Part shown: in pieces, positions 18,630 to 27,145 of the stretch
Layout of the letters: every line of letters starts with the position of its first letter
Numbering within the stretch: position 1 is the first letter of the stretch
Source of the DNA: an uncultured bacterium
GTDB lineage: Bacteria > Cyanobacteriota > Vampirovibrionia > Gastranaerophilales > Gastranaerophilaceae
NCBI GenBank assembly: GCA_949290355.1
Contig: CASERN010000011.1
Span: 966,764-1,030,763 of the forward strand
Reading direction: 5' to 3'
Length of the DNA stretch: 64,000 nt
Notes under the pieces: model-generated
Seen by the model: only the letters and a program-made list of their open reading frames with translations
Told to the model about the DNA's origin: nothing
Databases searched by the model: none
Translations under genes and position numbers: made by a program

Positions 18630-20411
18630 ATGTTCTTAGAAAATTTTATAAGATTTATTAAATACTTTGGGAAAGGCAGATATTTAAAATTAGCCGGATT
18701 TTCAGTACTATCATTTATTGCTGGATTGCTAGAATTTATAGGGATAGCATTAATTTATCCATTTATAATGCTTATTATTGATCCCAATTTTTCTAGTAAT
18801 TTTTTAAATTTTAAAATAAGTAATAACAGTACATTTGGCTTATTAATAGGTCTTTTTGTTCTGCTAATTTTTCTTACTAAAAATATATTTATGATTGCAA
18901 CACAATATATTCAAAACAAATTTATCAGTAATTGGAAAAAAGATATTACTGCAAAATTCATGGAATACTATATTTATTCGCCATATAAAAATATTATGTC
19001 CACATCCAGCTCTGACAAACTATATATATTAGAAACATTAAGTAGTATATCAATAGATGGTTATATTATGAGGGGATTAAATCTTCTAACCAATGTAATA
19101 ATAATTGTAATGGTAATAGGATTTTTATTGTGTAAATTTCCAATTCCGGCAATAATTACACTTTTATTTGTATCTTTCAGCATAATTATACAGAATAAAT
19201 TTTTCAAAAAACAAACTGCAATAATTGCACACACTATGGCCCAAAAATATAAAGATTATAAAATTTCCGTATTAGAAAATATAAATAATCTTAAAGAAAT
19301 AAAAATATTATCATCTGAAAATATATTTTTTGATTCATATTACAATTACGAAAAAGAATATAGAAAGATTCAATGCACACAAGGATTTTATTCTTCAATC
19401 CCTCCATATATTGTGGAAACATTGATTGTAATAGCTTTAATTATTTTAACATATTTCCTTACACTACAAAATAAAGGAAATAATACAGAATTAATTGCGT
19501 CATTTGGGATCATAGCAGCCGCATTATTTAGAATAGCACCTGCATTGAACAGAATTCAAACATCTATTATAAATATTAATACTACAAGAGATTTCGTTAA
19601 ACAAATAAATAAAGAATATGAAAAAGCTGATTTTTCGAATTTCAAAAAAGTTTTCCATAATGATAATAAAAAAATGGATTTCAAACAAAAAATTTGTTTG
19701 AAAAATATAAATTTTTCATATAACAATTCAAACCATGTGATAAAGAATTTATCACTCGAAATTAAAAAAGGAGATTTTATTGGAATAATAGGCCTCTCTG
19801 GAACCGGCAAAAGCACTCTTGCAGATATAATTACTGGTCTCTTACCTATAGATTCAGGAGAAATAACTATAGATGGAACAAAACTTGATGAAAATAATTT
19901 CACTCAATTTAGGCAAATCCTTGGCTATGTTCCACAACAAATCAATATATTAGATAAATCTTTTAAAGAAAATATTGCATGGGGTTGCAAAAAAATTGAT
20001 GATGAAGGAGTTATAAAAGCTCTAAAAGCTGCAAAAATTTATGATGTAATTGAAAAATATCCACATGGAATTAACGAAAAAGCAATTATTGGATCAAATG
20101 GGCTTTCTCAAGGGCAAAAGCAACGTTTAGCTATTGCACGTGCACTCTACAGAGACCCTGAAATAATCATTCTTGATGAAGCAACATCTGCACTTGATGT
20201 GAAAGTTGAACATGAAATTACCGAAATGTTCAATCAAATTCGTAAATCAAAAACAATAATCGCTATAGCCCATCGACTTTCCACATTAAAATCATGTAAT
20301 AAGCTTATATACATGCAAGATGGGCAAATTATTGATATTGGTACTTTTGAAGAATTATCAAACAAACATGAAGATTTTGAAAAATTAATAAAACTTTCAA
20401 AAATATACTAA
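18630..20411 (+). CDS. ABC exporter, fused permease and ATPase
   Basis: 593 residues: a six-helix type I exporter membrane domain (about 1-330) and a nucleotide-binding domain with Walker A GLSGTGKST (about 389-397), signature LSQGQKQR (about 491) and Walker B IIILDEATSALD. It should form a homodimeric ATP-driven exporter of lipid-linked glycan, lipid or peptide; the architecture resembles PglK/MsbA-type flippases, and the glycan cluster 4.7 kb away makes a glycan substrate plausible but unproven. No peptidase domain. Transcribed alone; its stop overlaps the stop of the convergent next gene by 4 bp. Confidence 0.92.
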   Translation: MFLENFIRFIKYFGKGRYLKLAGFSVLSFIAGLLEFIGIALIYPFIMLIIDPNFSSNFLNFKISNNSTFGLLIGLFVLLIFLTKNIFMIATQYIQNKFISNWKKDITAKFMEYYIYSPYKNIMSTSSSDKLYILETLSSISIDGYIMRGLNLLTNVIIIVMVIGFLLCKFPIPAIITLLFVSFSIIIQNKFFKKQTAIIAHTMAQKYKDYKISVLENINNLKEIKILSSENIFFDSYYNYEKEYRKIQCTQGFYSSIPPYIVETLIVIALIILTYFLTLQNKGNNTELIASFGIIAAALFRIAPALNRIQTSIININTTRDFVKQINKEYEKADFSNFKKVFHNDNKKMDFKQKICLKNINFSYNNSNHVIKNLSLEIKKGDFIGIIGLSGTGKSTLADIITGLLPIDSGEITIDGTKLDENNFTQFRQILGYVPQQINILDKSFKENIAWGCKKIDDEGVIKALKAAKIYDVIEKYPHGINEKAIIGSNGLSQGQKQRLAIARALYRDPEIIILDEATSALDVKVEHEITEMFNQIRKSKTIIAIAHRLSTLKSCNKLIYMQDGQIIDIGTFEELSNKHEDFEKLIKLSKIY

Positions 20412-21094
20412 ATTATTTTATGAAGACCTTTTCTTTCAGGTTGGTCTTTAAATAATTCTTTTAAAGTTTTCAAAGCACACTTTCTGTACCATTCAGATGT
20501 ATCTTTTTCAAAAACTTCGTTAACATTAAAATCAAATTTGCCGACAAACTGAATATCAGAAACAGGTAAATTATCTTGATAAATATATTCTATTGCTTCT
20601 TTTCGTTTTTTGTACAAACTACTTTGACTTGCATTACTTCCATACATAGTATGCTCTGACTTAAAGAATTTATGATTATCACTAAAAATTTTAAACAATC
20701 TATTTTGACTTCTTATTTTCAAAAGAGAATGATCTAATTTTTCTGTAGGAATTCTAAAACATGCTAACTTGACTATTTCATCATCGCAATTAGCAAATTT
20801 TGCAAATAAACTTACAGCTAAATCTAAATCTCCCCATTTTTGAGGATTACACCATCTTTTAGTAAAATTTTGTAAATCAAACATAAATATACCATTCAAT
20901 TTTCTAAAAGAAGAATCTTTATAAGTTTTCAAAATCCCACTTTCCATGATTTTTTCATAATTATCTTGAGAAGTAATATGATATAAAAATCTTTTTATTT
21001 TATGTTTCCCTAAAAGAGTATTATCAACAACTGAAACAGCATGCTTTGCTGCAAAAAAATCTGGCAATGGGGTAATAATTTTGTTAATATTCAT
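20408..21094 (-). CDS. Unknown protein, possibly ADP-ribosyltransferase-fold (DarT-like)
   Basis: 228 residues, no signal peptide. Residues 36-55 read FLYHITSQDNYEKIMESGIL, matching the YHIT...N...I...G(I/L)L opening of DarT/DUF4433 and related ADP-ribosyltransferase-like folds; a later EYIYQDNLPVSDI could be the family's C-terminal strand region. No DarG-type macrodomain antitoxin is adjacent. Fold assignment is by eye and weak; an unrelated lineage-specific protein is the alternative. Confidence 0.4.
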   Translation of the reverse strand: MNINKIITPLPDFFAAKHAVSVVDNTLLGKHKIKRFLYHITSQDNYEKIMESGILKTYKDSSFRKLNGIFMFDLQNFTKRWCNPQKWGDLDLAVSLFAKFANCDDEIVKLACFRIPTEKLDHSLLKIRSQNRLFKIFSDNHKFFKSEHTMYGSNASQSSLYKKRKEAIEYIYQDNLPVSDIQFVGKFDFNVNEVFEKDTSEWYRKCALKTLKELFKDQPERKGLHKII

Positions 21095-21171
21095 TTTTAC
21101 CTACAACTACAATTATATTTATAATAACACATATTTATAAAAAAAATTGCCTAAAAAAAATAAAAAAGTAC

Positions 21172-21200
21172 TTTACAATAAAAATTTTTTATTATATAAT
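21172..21200 (+). promoter_or_regulatory. Promoter of tRNA-Asn
   Basis: TTTACA (21172-21177), 17-nt spacer, perfect TATAAT (21195-21200), 43 nt before the tRNA. Confidence 0.75.
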
Positions 21201-21243
21201 AATCACATAAGCCCCAACTAATTAAAGTTGCGGAAACAATTAT

Positions 21244-21318
21244 TCCTCAGTAGCTCAATGGCGGAGCAACCGGCTGTTAACCGGTAGGCTGTTGGTTCGA
21301 GTCCAACCTGGGGAGCCA
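21244..21318 (+). tRNA. tRNA-Asn (anticodon GTT)
   Basis: Full cloverleaf: 7-bp acceptor stem (TCCTCAG with CTGGGGA), anticodon stem ACCGG/CCGGT with loop CTGTTAA giving anticodon GTT at 21276-21278, T stem GTTGG/CCAAC with TTCGAGT loop, and an encoded CCA at 21316-21318. Preceded by a consensus promoter and followed by a terminator. Confidence 0.97.
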
Positions 21319-21320
21319 TA

Positions 21321-21350
21321 AAGGAGATGTCATAGACATCTCCTTTATTG
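21321..21350 (+). terminator. Terminator of tRNA-Asn
   Basis: Perfect stem GGAGATGTC / GACATCTCC with ATA loop, ending in TTTATT, starting 3 nt after the CCA end. Confidence 0.85.
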
Positions 21351-21666
21351 TATTTATTTTATAAGAACAAAATCCAAGAACTGGCCAAAAAATCCGATTA
21401 CTGTCCGTTGTTGTCTAAAACAAAACAGTGTTGAAAAATTTTTCAAAATTTTAAGTTTAGGTGGAAAGTTGTTTTAATTTACTCGGAAATATAATGTATG
21501 CCGGTTTAGTAAAACCGACATACAAAATTCTGCTATAAGTGCTAATTATTTTAACTAATCGAATAGTTTTTCAAAGAAAGTTTTCTTTGTTTTGATAATT
21601 ATTCTGCTTTTAAGTCTGTATTAATTTGAGTGAGGTGATTAGTGTAATTTAACGACCAGATTGATT

Positions 21667-21700
21667 TGTACGGATACTTTGATTATTTTGGACAGCCCGC
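21667..21700 (+). repeat. Degenerate TACGGATA repeat unit
   Basis: Matches the second half of the repeat at 21766-21870: TACGGATA then TTTGATTATTT and a GGACAG.CCG end, with several substitutions. It is the least conserved of the units around this locus. Confidence 0.5.
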
Positions 21701-21765
21701 TCTGCGAGGGCGTTTTCAGGTCGGAAAATTAAGTTTACCCAAAAAAATCAAACTGCCGAAATGGA

Positions 21766-21870
21766 CTTTTTTCGGACTGTACGGATAGATTGAGATTCGT
21801 ATATTAGCAGTGAGATACGCACCAAATTTGAACTGTACGGATAATTTGATTATTTCGGAATAGTCCGGTT
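21766..21870 (+). repeat. Direct repeat, left copy (about 105 bp)
   Basis: Its first 32 bp (21766-21797, CTTTTTTCGGACTGTACGG and following) are identical to 23300-23331. A second conserved block (TACGGATAATTTGATTATTT) starts exactly 56 bp after the first TACGGATA in both copies. The two copies flank the nucleotidyltransferase gene. Confidence 0.85.
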
Positions 21871-22184
21871 CCGCAAATTTTCAGAAAATTTTAAAACGAA
21901 GTCGGAAGTTTTCTCATAAAGTTGTATAAAAATAACATATAGAATGCCGTAAACTAACAAGTCTGCAATTTGGAAAATATAAGCAGAAAGAAAACATTTT
22001 ATAGTTAAAATTTTTTGGAATTAATCTTACATAACAAAAGAGTTCACGGTCTTGATTCCCTGTTATATAGTTTATACTCGTAGTTAAATAGCAAATTTTA
22101 TAGTTACACTTTTTATAAATAAAGTATTATTATACAGTCTATTGTAACTAACGATTTTTTATAATATCCTTTGAAAGGAGAACT

Positions 22185-23150
22185 ATGCTTATATTTAATA
22201 ATTACAAACCTTTAAAAGAAAATAATCTTAAATTTTCAGTAAGTAATAGAATTTCTGATATTAATAGTTTCAAATATAAAAATTGCTCTTCTGTTTCGTT
22301 TAAAGGTCTTGACAAGGATGTTTTTGAGAATAAAGCTATTACACATACTACAGGAAAGGATATTATAGTGGATAATACATTTGATGCAATAATCGATGAA
22401 TTTAAACAATTCCCGCAAGTGCAGGCTATTGCAATCGGCGGTTCCAGAAAGGCTAATACATCTGATAAAAAATCGGATATTGATACATACGTATTTATTG
22501 ATAAAGAGATTCCCGCAGATGAGAGATTAAAAATAGTAAAAAAATATTCTTCTAAATATGAAGTAGGCGGTGAATACTTTGGATCTGCTGATGAATTTTT
22601 AGTTGATAAAATGGAGCAGCAGCTGGACGTTATGTATGCTGATAGAAAATGGATGGAAGGTATAGTAAACAATGTTTGGAAAAAACACTATCCGTCTAAC
22701 GGATATACAACCTGCTTTTTATTTACCTTAAAAAATTGTGAACCGGTTTATGATAAAGAAGGATGGCTGTCCGGTATAAAGAAACAAGTTGACACTCCAT
22801 ATCCCAAAGAATTAAAAGAAAATATAATTAAAAGAAATCTTATGTTATTGAGAGATAAACCTTTTGCATCATATTATGAACAGATTGAAAAAGCTGTAGG
22901 AAGAAATGATTTTAACAGCATAAATCATCGTATTGCCGCATTTTTAGCAAGTTATTTTGATATACTATTTGCAAATAACGAGTTGCTGCATCCGGGAGAG
23001 AAAAAACTCGTAAAATATGCAAAAGAACATTGCAGAATTTTACCTGAAAATTTTGAGGAAAACATAAATAAATTACTCACCCAGCCAAATCCTGATACGT
23101 TAAGAATATTAGATGATATGGTTTTAAAATTAAAGAAAAGTATACAATAA
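22185..23150 (+). CDS. Nucleotidyltransferase-fold protein (DUF4037-like)
   Basis: 321 residues. The nucleotidyltransferase motif is GGS at 85-87 followed by SDID at 97-100 (metal-binding Asp98 and Asp100), and a helical C-terminal half resembles DUF4037-type proteins. Family members transfer a nucleotide or nucleoside phosphate to small molecules or proteins; the substrate here is unknown. The N-terminal 40 residues are an unrelated polar leader ending in SFKG, a segment seen in other unknown proteins of this window. Start is supported by AAAGGAG about 6 nt upstream. The gene stands alone between two copies of a ~105-bp direct repeat, suggesting accessory DNA. Confidence 0.7.
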   Translation: MLIFNNYKPLKENNLKFSVSNRISDINSFKYKNCSSVSFKGLDKDVFENKAITHTTGKDIIVDNTFDAIIDEFKQFPQVQAIAIGGSRKANTSDKKSDIDTYVFIDKEIPADERLKIVKKYSSKYEVGGEYFGSADEFLVDKMEQQLDVMYADRKWMEGIVNNVWKKHYPSNGYTTCFLFTLKNCEPVYDKEGWLSGIKKQVDTPYPKELKENIIKRNLMLLRDKPFASYYEQIEKAVGRNDFNSINHRIAAFLASYFDILFANNELLHPGEKKLVKYAKEHCRILPENFEENINKLLTQPNPDTLRILDDMVLKLKKSIQ

Positions 23151-23419
23151 TTATATTTATATATCCACAATTAAAGAACATTAATGTGGTGGAAATTTGT
23201 AAAATATAAAATAGCAACAAATTTAAAAACTCAAACTTTTGGTTGCCGAAAAAATCAAACCATGCGGAACAAGAAATCAAACCATGTGTTCTTTTACAAC
23301 TTTTTTCGGACTGTACGGATAGATTGAGATTTTCTTATTATAGCTGAATTAGGCACCGATTTTGAATTATACGGATAATTTGATTATTTCAGCAAAGTCC
23401 AGTTGCAACCTGCAACTTA
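23151..23419. other. Gene-free stretch with right repeat copy
   Basis: No ORF supported. Contains two copies of the 13-mer AAATCAAACCATG (23252-23264 and 23274-23286, 22-bp period) and the right copy of the ~105-bp repeat (23300-23404). Confidence 0.6.
23300..23404 (+). repeat. Direct repeat, right copy (about 105 bp)
   Basis: 32 bp (23300-23331) identical to 21766-21797, then a diverged spacer of equal length and a second TACGGATA block at 23370. Same orientation as the left copy, 1534 bp away. The two blocks keep their 56-bp spacing. Confidence 0.85.
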
Positions 23420-23587
23420 TTAATGAAATTTTTTTACTATATTTCTTGCCTGCCAAAAATATAGTTGACCATTTTTTATTCCGCCTTCAATATCCTGAGG
23501 TTTTCCAAATTCTTTTTCCAACACGAGGGCATTTTTAACCAAATTTTTAACAACATCCCAAACTTTTTTAACATCTTTTGGCTGCAT
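23420..23587 (-). pseudogene. C-terminal fragment of a PEP-synthase/glucan-dikinase-type PPDK_N domain
   Basis: Frame from ATG 23587 to TAA 23420 gives 55 residues with FGKPQDIEGGIKNGQLYFWQ followed by ARNI, which matches the end of the pyruvate-phosphate-dikinase N-terminal (ATP-binding) domain, where PQDIEG....G.IY..Q.RP is conserved. A stop lies three codons upstream (23594-23596) and nothing of the ~300-residue remainder of the domain is found, so this is a remnant rather than a working gene. It sits between the right repeat copy and a run of seven G. A very small independent gene is the less likely alternative. Confidence 0.6.
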
Positions 23588-23644
23588 ATCTATTCATAGA
23601 AATTCGGGGGGGTAATAAAATTATAAAAAAGGCTTATTTACAAC

Positions 23645-24883
23645 TTATTTTAACGTTTGTAATAAAGTCATAAATCCTTGTAAATCATCTTCTTCAATAT
23701 TAGGATCATAAAATTGAAAGCCATGCAGATTTGGAAATTCTTTATTAATCATTACGTCCATATCATCATATTTTTTAGCGGCTTTAGTTCCTTCTTTTCT
23801 AGCAACTTTTTCACAAAATTGATTATGGTAGCCCTCTGCATTATCTATAGGCGAAACATAATTATCTACAGAATATTTATAGTACTTGATATCAGGAATC
23901 TCTGATTCTGAATAGTGCCTTAAAAAATCACCATCATCCATATGGAATTTATAAAACTCATAAAGTATAGTCTTTTCATCCCACTTAGCATGCCCTACTT
24001 CATGTCCAATAGTCTCAGTAAGGGAAATCCGAGGGCGCATTAAATCCTTTGAACTCTTTAAATTTATATGTACTTCTCCATTATGAGAGAAATAACCAGC
24101 GGTTTTTGAAGCACTTTTGAATAAAGAAACATCTGGTTCTATAAATAAAAAATGGGCATCCGCAATACAAGCATTTAGCATTCTATATGCAAATTTATGC
24201 TTATTACTTACATATGGTAAAAAATATGTATTTTGTGAAACTTTTTCTAACTCTGGGGAAGATACTTTTGTTTCAAGCAACCTTGAGCTTCCAGGATTAT
24301 ACAAATCAACAAGATATTTGTTTTTTATAAATTTTGTTTTTTGTCCATTACGCCTTTCTTCAAGCTGTATATTTTCAATATTGGCTTTTGGATAATCAAT
24401 ACTATGAGCAGGAGAAGTCTCTCTTTTAAAATGGGTCAAAAAAGGTTTATTTTCATCAGTTTTTGCGAAAAAATCTTCTGTTATTTTCGAAATTTTGCCA
24501 TTCTCTCTAGTATAAGAACGGACTCTTTTACCGAAAATTTGCATTACTTTATCGCCGAATTCATCCAAATCTTTTTCCCAATTTTCAAGGATAAAAAAGC
24601 CTTTATGAGTATCTGCAACTTTTTCATCATCAACTTTTTTTATATAACGATTTATAATTTCACCTGATTCATTTTTGAATGTATAAATATCTGTATAGCA
24701 TCTTTCGGGGCTATAATTCCTTCCTACTCTTACGGCATCATAAGTCTTAGATCCTTGAGGCGCCTTTAGACCTTCTTTGGCAATTTGAGAAACATTTTGA
24801 GCTTGATCTTTTCTCAACAAAACAGCACCTTTTGAATTAAAATTTGAAATTACAGTCTTTATACTTTTTATACTAATTGTCAT
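23645..24883 (-). CDS. Putative zinc metallopeptidase with HEVGH motif
   Basis: 412 residues, no signal peptide. HEVGH at 294-298 (in SLTETIGHEVGHAKWDEKT) is an HExxH zinc-binding and catalytic motif in a helix, the hallmark of gluzincins and metzincins; a downstream acidic segment (about 343-350, NAEGYH) might supply the third ligand. The first 280 residues have no recognised family and are rich in charged residues. Start at 24883 has AAAGGA about 6 nt upstream. It borders the repeat-bearing accessory region and is transcribed alone. The substrate is unknown; peptidase activity is inferred from the motif only. Confidence 0.5.
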   Translation of the reverse strand: MTISIKSIKTVISNFNSKGAVLLRKDQAQNVSQIAKEGLKAPQGSKTYDAVRVGRNYSPERCYTDIYTFKNESGEIINRYIKKVDDEKVADTHKGFFILENWEKDLDEFGDKVMQIFGKRVRSYTRENGKISKITEDFFAKTDENKPFLTHFKRETSPAHSIDYPKANIENIQLEERRNGQKTKFIKNKYLVDLYNPGSSRLLETKVSSPELEKVSQNTYFLPYVSNKHKFAYRMLNACIADAHFLFIEPDVSLFKSASKTAGYFSHNGEVHINLKSSKDLMRPRISLTETIGHEVGHAKWDEKTILYEFYKFHMDDGDFLRHYSESEIPDIKYYKYSVDNYVSPIDNAEGYHNQFCEKVARKEGTKAAKKYDDMDVMINKEFPNLHGFQFYDPNIEEDDLQGFMTLLQTLK

Positions 24884-25118
24884 AAAAATCCTTTACACAC
24901 TTATGGGGGGAATTATTTACTTACAAAAACAAAAGAAAAAAATTATTGCTAATGATATTATAAAGTTTAACACTTTCCTAATATAAAAAACATTAAATTA
25001 ATCAATTTATATTTTTCAATGCATATTATAACAGATAAAAAAATTTTTTATATCTATTCCTGAAAATAGATGCAATAAAATTATACCTACTAAGCAACGA
25101 TTTGTTTTATCTTGTTTA

Positions 25119-25127
25119 TGCTATACT
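25119..25127 (+). promoter_or_regulatory. Extended -10 promoter element of the glycan cluster
   Basis: TG-C-TATACT (25119-25127), an extended -10, lies 31 nt before the GTG of the fdtA-like gene. The -35 region is poor, which fits an extended -10 promoter. Confidence 0.45.
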
Positions 25128-25158
25128 GAAAAAGTAAGCAATAATATAGGTGATAAAA

Positions 25159-25557
25159 GTGAATTATAAACTAATTAATATGAAAGTCTTTGGGGATGAG
25201 AGAGGTAAACTTGTTTCTCTTGAAGGAGGTCAAAATATCCCTTTTGATATAAAAAGAGTCTACTATATTTTCGACACTTTACCGGATCAAGAAAGAGGCA
25301 AACATGCTCATAAAGAGTTAGAACAAATAATTATTGCTATTGATGGAGCTTGTCAATTTATACTTGATGACGGAGAAAGAAGAGAAGAAGTATGGCTTAA
25401 TCGTCCTGATATCGGGTTATATATCGGCAAAAATATGTGGAGAGAAATGCGTCATTTTTCATATGGGTGCAAACTAATGGTTCTTGCAAGCACACATTAT
25501 GATGAAAAAGAATACATAAGAGATTACAATGACTTTTTAAAAGAGGTAAAAAAGTAA
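25159..25557 (+). CDS. fdtA: FdtA/QdtA-like sugar 3,4-ketoisomerase (cupin)
   Basis: 132 residues from GTG 25159, which has an AGGTGA site 6 nt upstream; GTG 25150 is the alternative. The cupin pattern (GKLVSLEG, IKRVYYIF, ERGKHAHKELEQ, IDGACQFILDDG) matches FdtA/QdtA/WxcM-type isomerases. These convert dTDP-4-keto-6-deoxyglucose to the 3-keto sugar in dTDP-Fuc3NAc or Qui3NAc synthesis. An acyltransferase and a DegT aminotransferase in the same cluster provide the next steps; RmlA and RmlB are not in the window. Confidence 0.88.
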   Translation: MNYKLINMKVFGDERGKLVSLEGGQNIPFDIKRVYYIFDTLPDQERGKHAHKELEQIIIAIDGACQFILDDGERREEVWLNRPDIGLYIGKNMWREMRHFSYGCKLMVLASTHYDEKEYIRDYNDFLKEVKK

Positions 25558-25563
25558 CAAATT

Positions 25564-26010
25564 ATGATACATCAATTATCAGACGTACAAAGTAAAAACA
25601 TCGGAGAAAATACAAATATATGGCAATTTTGCGTAGTATTACCCAATGCAAAAATCGGAAAAAATTGCAATATTTGTTCTCATTGCTTCATCGAAAATAA
25701 TGTTGTAATTGGGAATAACGTTACTATAAAAAATGGGGTATATCTATATGACGGAATAACAGTCGAAGATAATGTATTTATAGGACCAAATGCAACTTTT
25801 TGTAATGACAAATATCCAAAATCAAAAAATAAAAACTTTAAACTTGAACCGATTTTAATAAAAAAAGGGGCAAGTATAGGTGCTAATGCGACAATTTTGC
25901 CAGGTGTAACAATAGGTGAAAATTCTCTAATTGCTGCAGGAGCAATTATTACTAAAGATGTAGAAAATAACAAAATAAATAAAGGGAAAACACTAAATGG
26001 AAGACAATAA
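25564..26010 (+). CDS. Left-handed beta-helix sugar N-acyltransferase (FdtC/QdtC-like)
   Basis: 148 residues built of hexapeptide repeats ([LIV]Gx[40 protein letters not shown]), ending soon after IITKDV. The opening [20 protein letters not shown] resembles the WbbJ/FdtC class that acetylates the 3-amino group of dTDP-3-amino-3,6-dideoxy sugars using acetyl-CoA. Six bp after fdtA and overlapping the next gene by 14 bp. The C-terminal tail is short and polar compared with relatives, perhaps because of the overlap. Confidence 0.85.
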   Translation: MIHQLSDVQSKNIGENTNIWQFCVVLPNAKIGKNCNICSHCFIENNVVIGNNVTIKNGVYLYDGITVEDNVFIGPNATFCNDKYPKSKNKNFKLEPILIKKGASIGANATILPGVTIGENSLIAAGAIITKDVENNKINKGKTLNGRQ

Positions 26011-27145
26011 GATAAAATATGCAATTAATTTTGATATAACAGGTACAGCTTGCAACTTAGATTGTAGTTATTGTTACAGAAAAGGTCAAGGAATATCAGA
26101 CAGGAGTACTCCTGCAAAATTTAACTATTCTGTAGAGCACATGGTAAAAGCATTATCAAAAAAAAGATTAGGCGGCAATGCTATAATTTGTATATGTGGT
26201 GGAGGAGAAACATTACTTCCTAAAGAAACTGTACCTTTAATAAAAGGATTTTTAAAGGAAGGACATATTGTAGATTTGGTAAGCAATCTGACTTTACCCC
26301 ACAGAATTGATGAACTACTTGATACTCCAAAAGAAGACTTGGAAAGACTTATCTTAAAAGCATCTTTACATTATATAGAATTGAAAAGATTAAATAAGTT
26401 GGATGATTATTTTAACAACTTTAATCGTTTGATTAAAGCAGGTGCTTCAGGTAGTCCAATTCTAACTATTTGTGAAGAGTATATTCCGCTCCTTGATGAA
26501 ATAAAACAAACTTGTTTAGAAAAAATCAATGATTTACCGCATATAACTTGTGCAATTGACAATTTTAACACAACAATGAATCCAAGAGAATTTTATACAC
26601 CTGAATTTGTTGAAATGGTTAAAGAAAAATTTAATTCTGGTATATTTGAGACATTTTCAGAATTATTAAAAGTAAAACCTCAAGATCATTTTTGTTATGC
26701 CGGAGATTGGGATTTAATAATAAATGCCGACAATGGAGATACTAAAAAATGTTTTTATGCCCCTACAGAACAGAATATTTTCAAAGACATAAATAAACCA
26801 ATTAAATTTGAACCAATAGGTTATAATTGCCCAAAACCTAATTGCGCCTTAAATTATAACTGGTGTAGCATGGGGATAATGCCTGACTTAAATACTAAAA
26901 CGTATTCTCAAATATTATTCAGACCTAACACGTATAATAAAAAAGTATTAGAATTACTTGATTTTAAATTCAAAGACTTCAAAAAAGAATACTCCGAAGA
27001 AGAAAAAAATATAATTTCTGAAAAAGTAAAAGAAAAATTTAATAAATTAAGTAAAAAAAGTAGAAAAATAGGAATAAAAAATAAGATTAGATTAAAAATT
27101 TATAACTATTTAAAAAAACAATTAGAAAAAAAAGGATTAATTTAA
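25997..27145 (+). CDS. Radical SAM protein with C-terminal cysteine cluster
   Basis: 382 residues. CNLDCSYC (Cys19, Cys23, Cys26) binds the SAM-cleaving [4Fe-4S]; GGGE near residue 67 is the SAM-binding GGE motif. C-terminal cysteines ([21 protein letters not shown]) form a SPASM- or twitch-like auxiliary cluster region, followed by a very basic Lys-rich tail. The reaction is unknown; its place within a deoxyamino-sugar/glycosyltransferase operon suggests modification of a sugar, lipid carrier or protein acceptor. Confidence 0.85.
   Translation: MEDNKIKYAINFDITGTACNLDCSYCYRKGQGISDRSTPAKFNYSVEHMVKALSKKRLGGNAIICICGGGETLLPKETVPLIKGFLKEGHIVDLVSNLTLPHRIDELLDTPKEDLERLILKASLHYIELKRLNKLDDYFNNFNRLIKAGASGSPILTICEEYIPLLDEIKQTCLEKINDLPHITCAIDNFNTTMNPREFYTPEFVEMVKEKFNSGIFETFSELLKVKPQDHFCYAGDWDLIINADNGDTKKCFYAPTEQNIFKDINKPIKFEPIGYNCPKPNCALNYNWCSMGIMPDLNTKTYSQILFRPNTYNKKVLELLDFKFKDFKKEYSEEEKNIISEKVKEKFNKLSKKSRKIGIKNKIRLKIYNYLKKQLEKKGLI

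Larger units (their letters stand above)
21351..22184. other. 834-bp gene-free region with dispersed repeats
   Basis: No credible ORF in either strand. It holds a degenerate and a full copy of a TACGGATA-containing repeat (listed separately), several short inverted repeats (for example GCCC...GGGC near 21694-21711, and CGGTTT...AAACCG near 21502-21518), and a more GC-variable composition than flanking genes. It starts right behind tRNA-Asn, a common site of integration, but no integrase or duplicated tRNA end is visible. Confidence 0.6.

Noticed and set aside
21244..21318. Phage or integrative element with integrase at tRNA-Asn
   Set aside because: No integrase, phage or conjugation gene and no duplicated tRNA end in the following 4 kb.
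23252..23404. CRISPR-like repeats
   Set aside because: Only two short copies, irregular spacing and no cas genes or spacer array.
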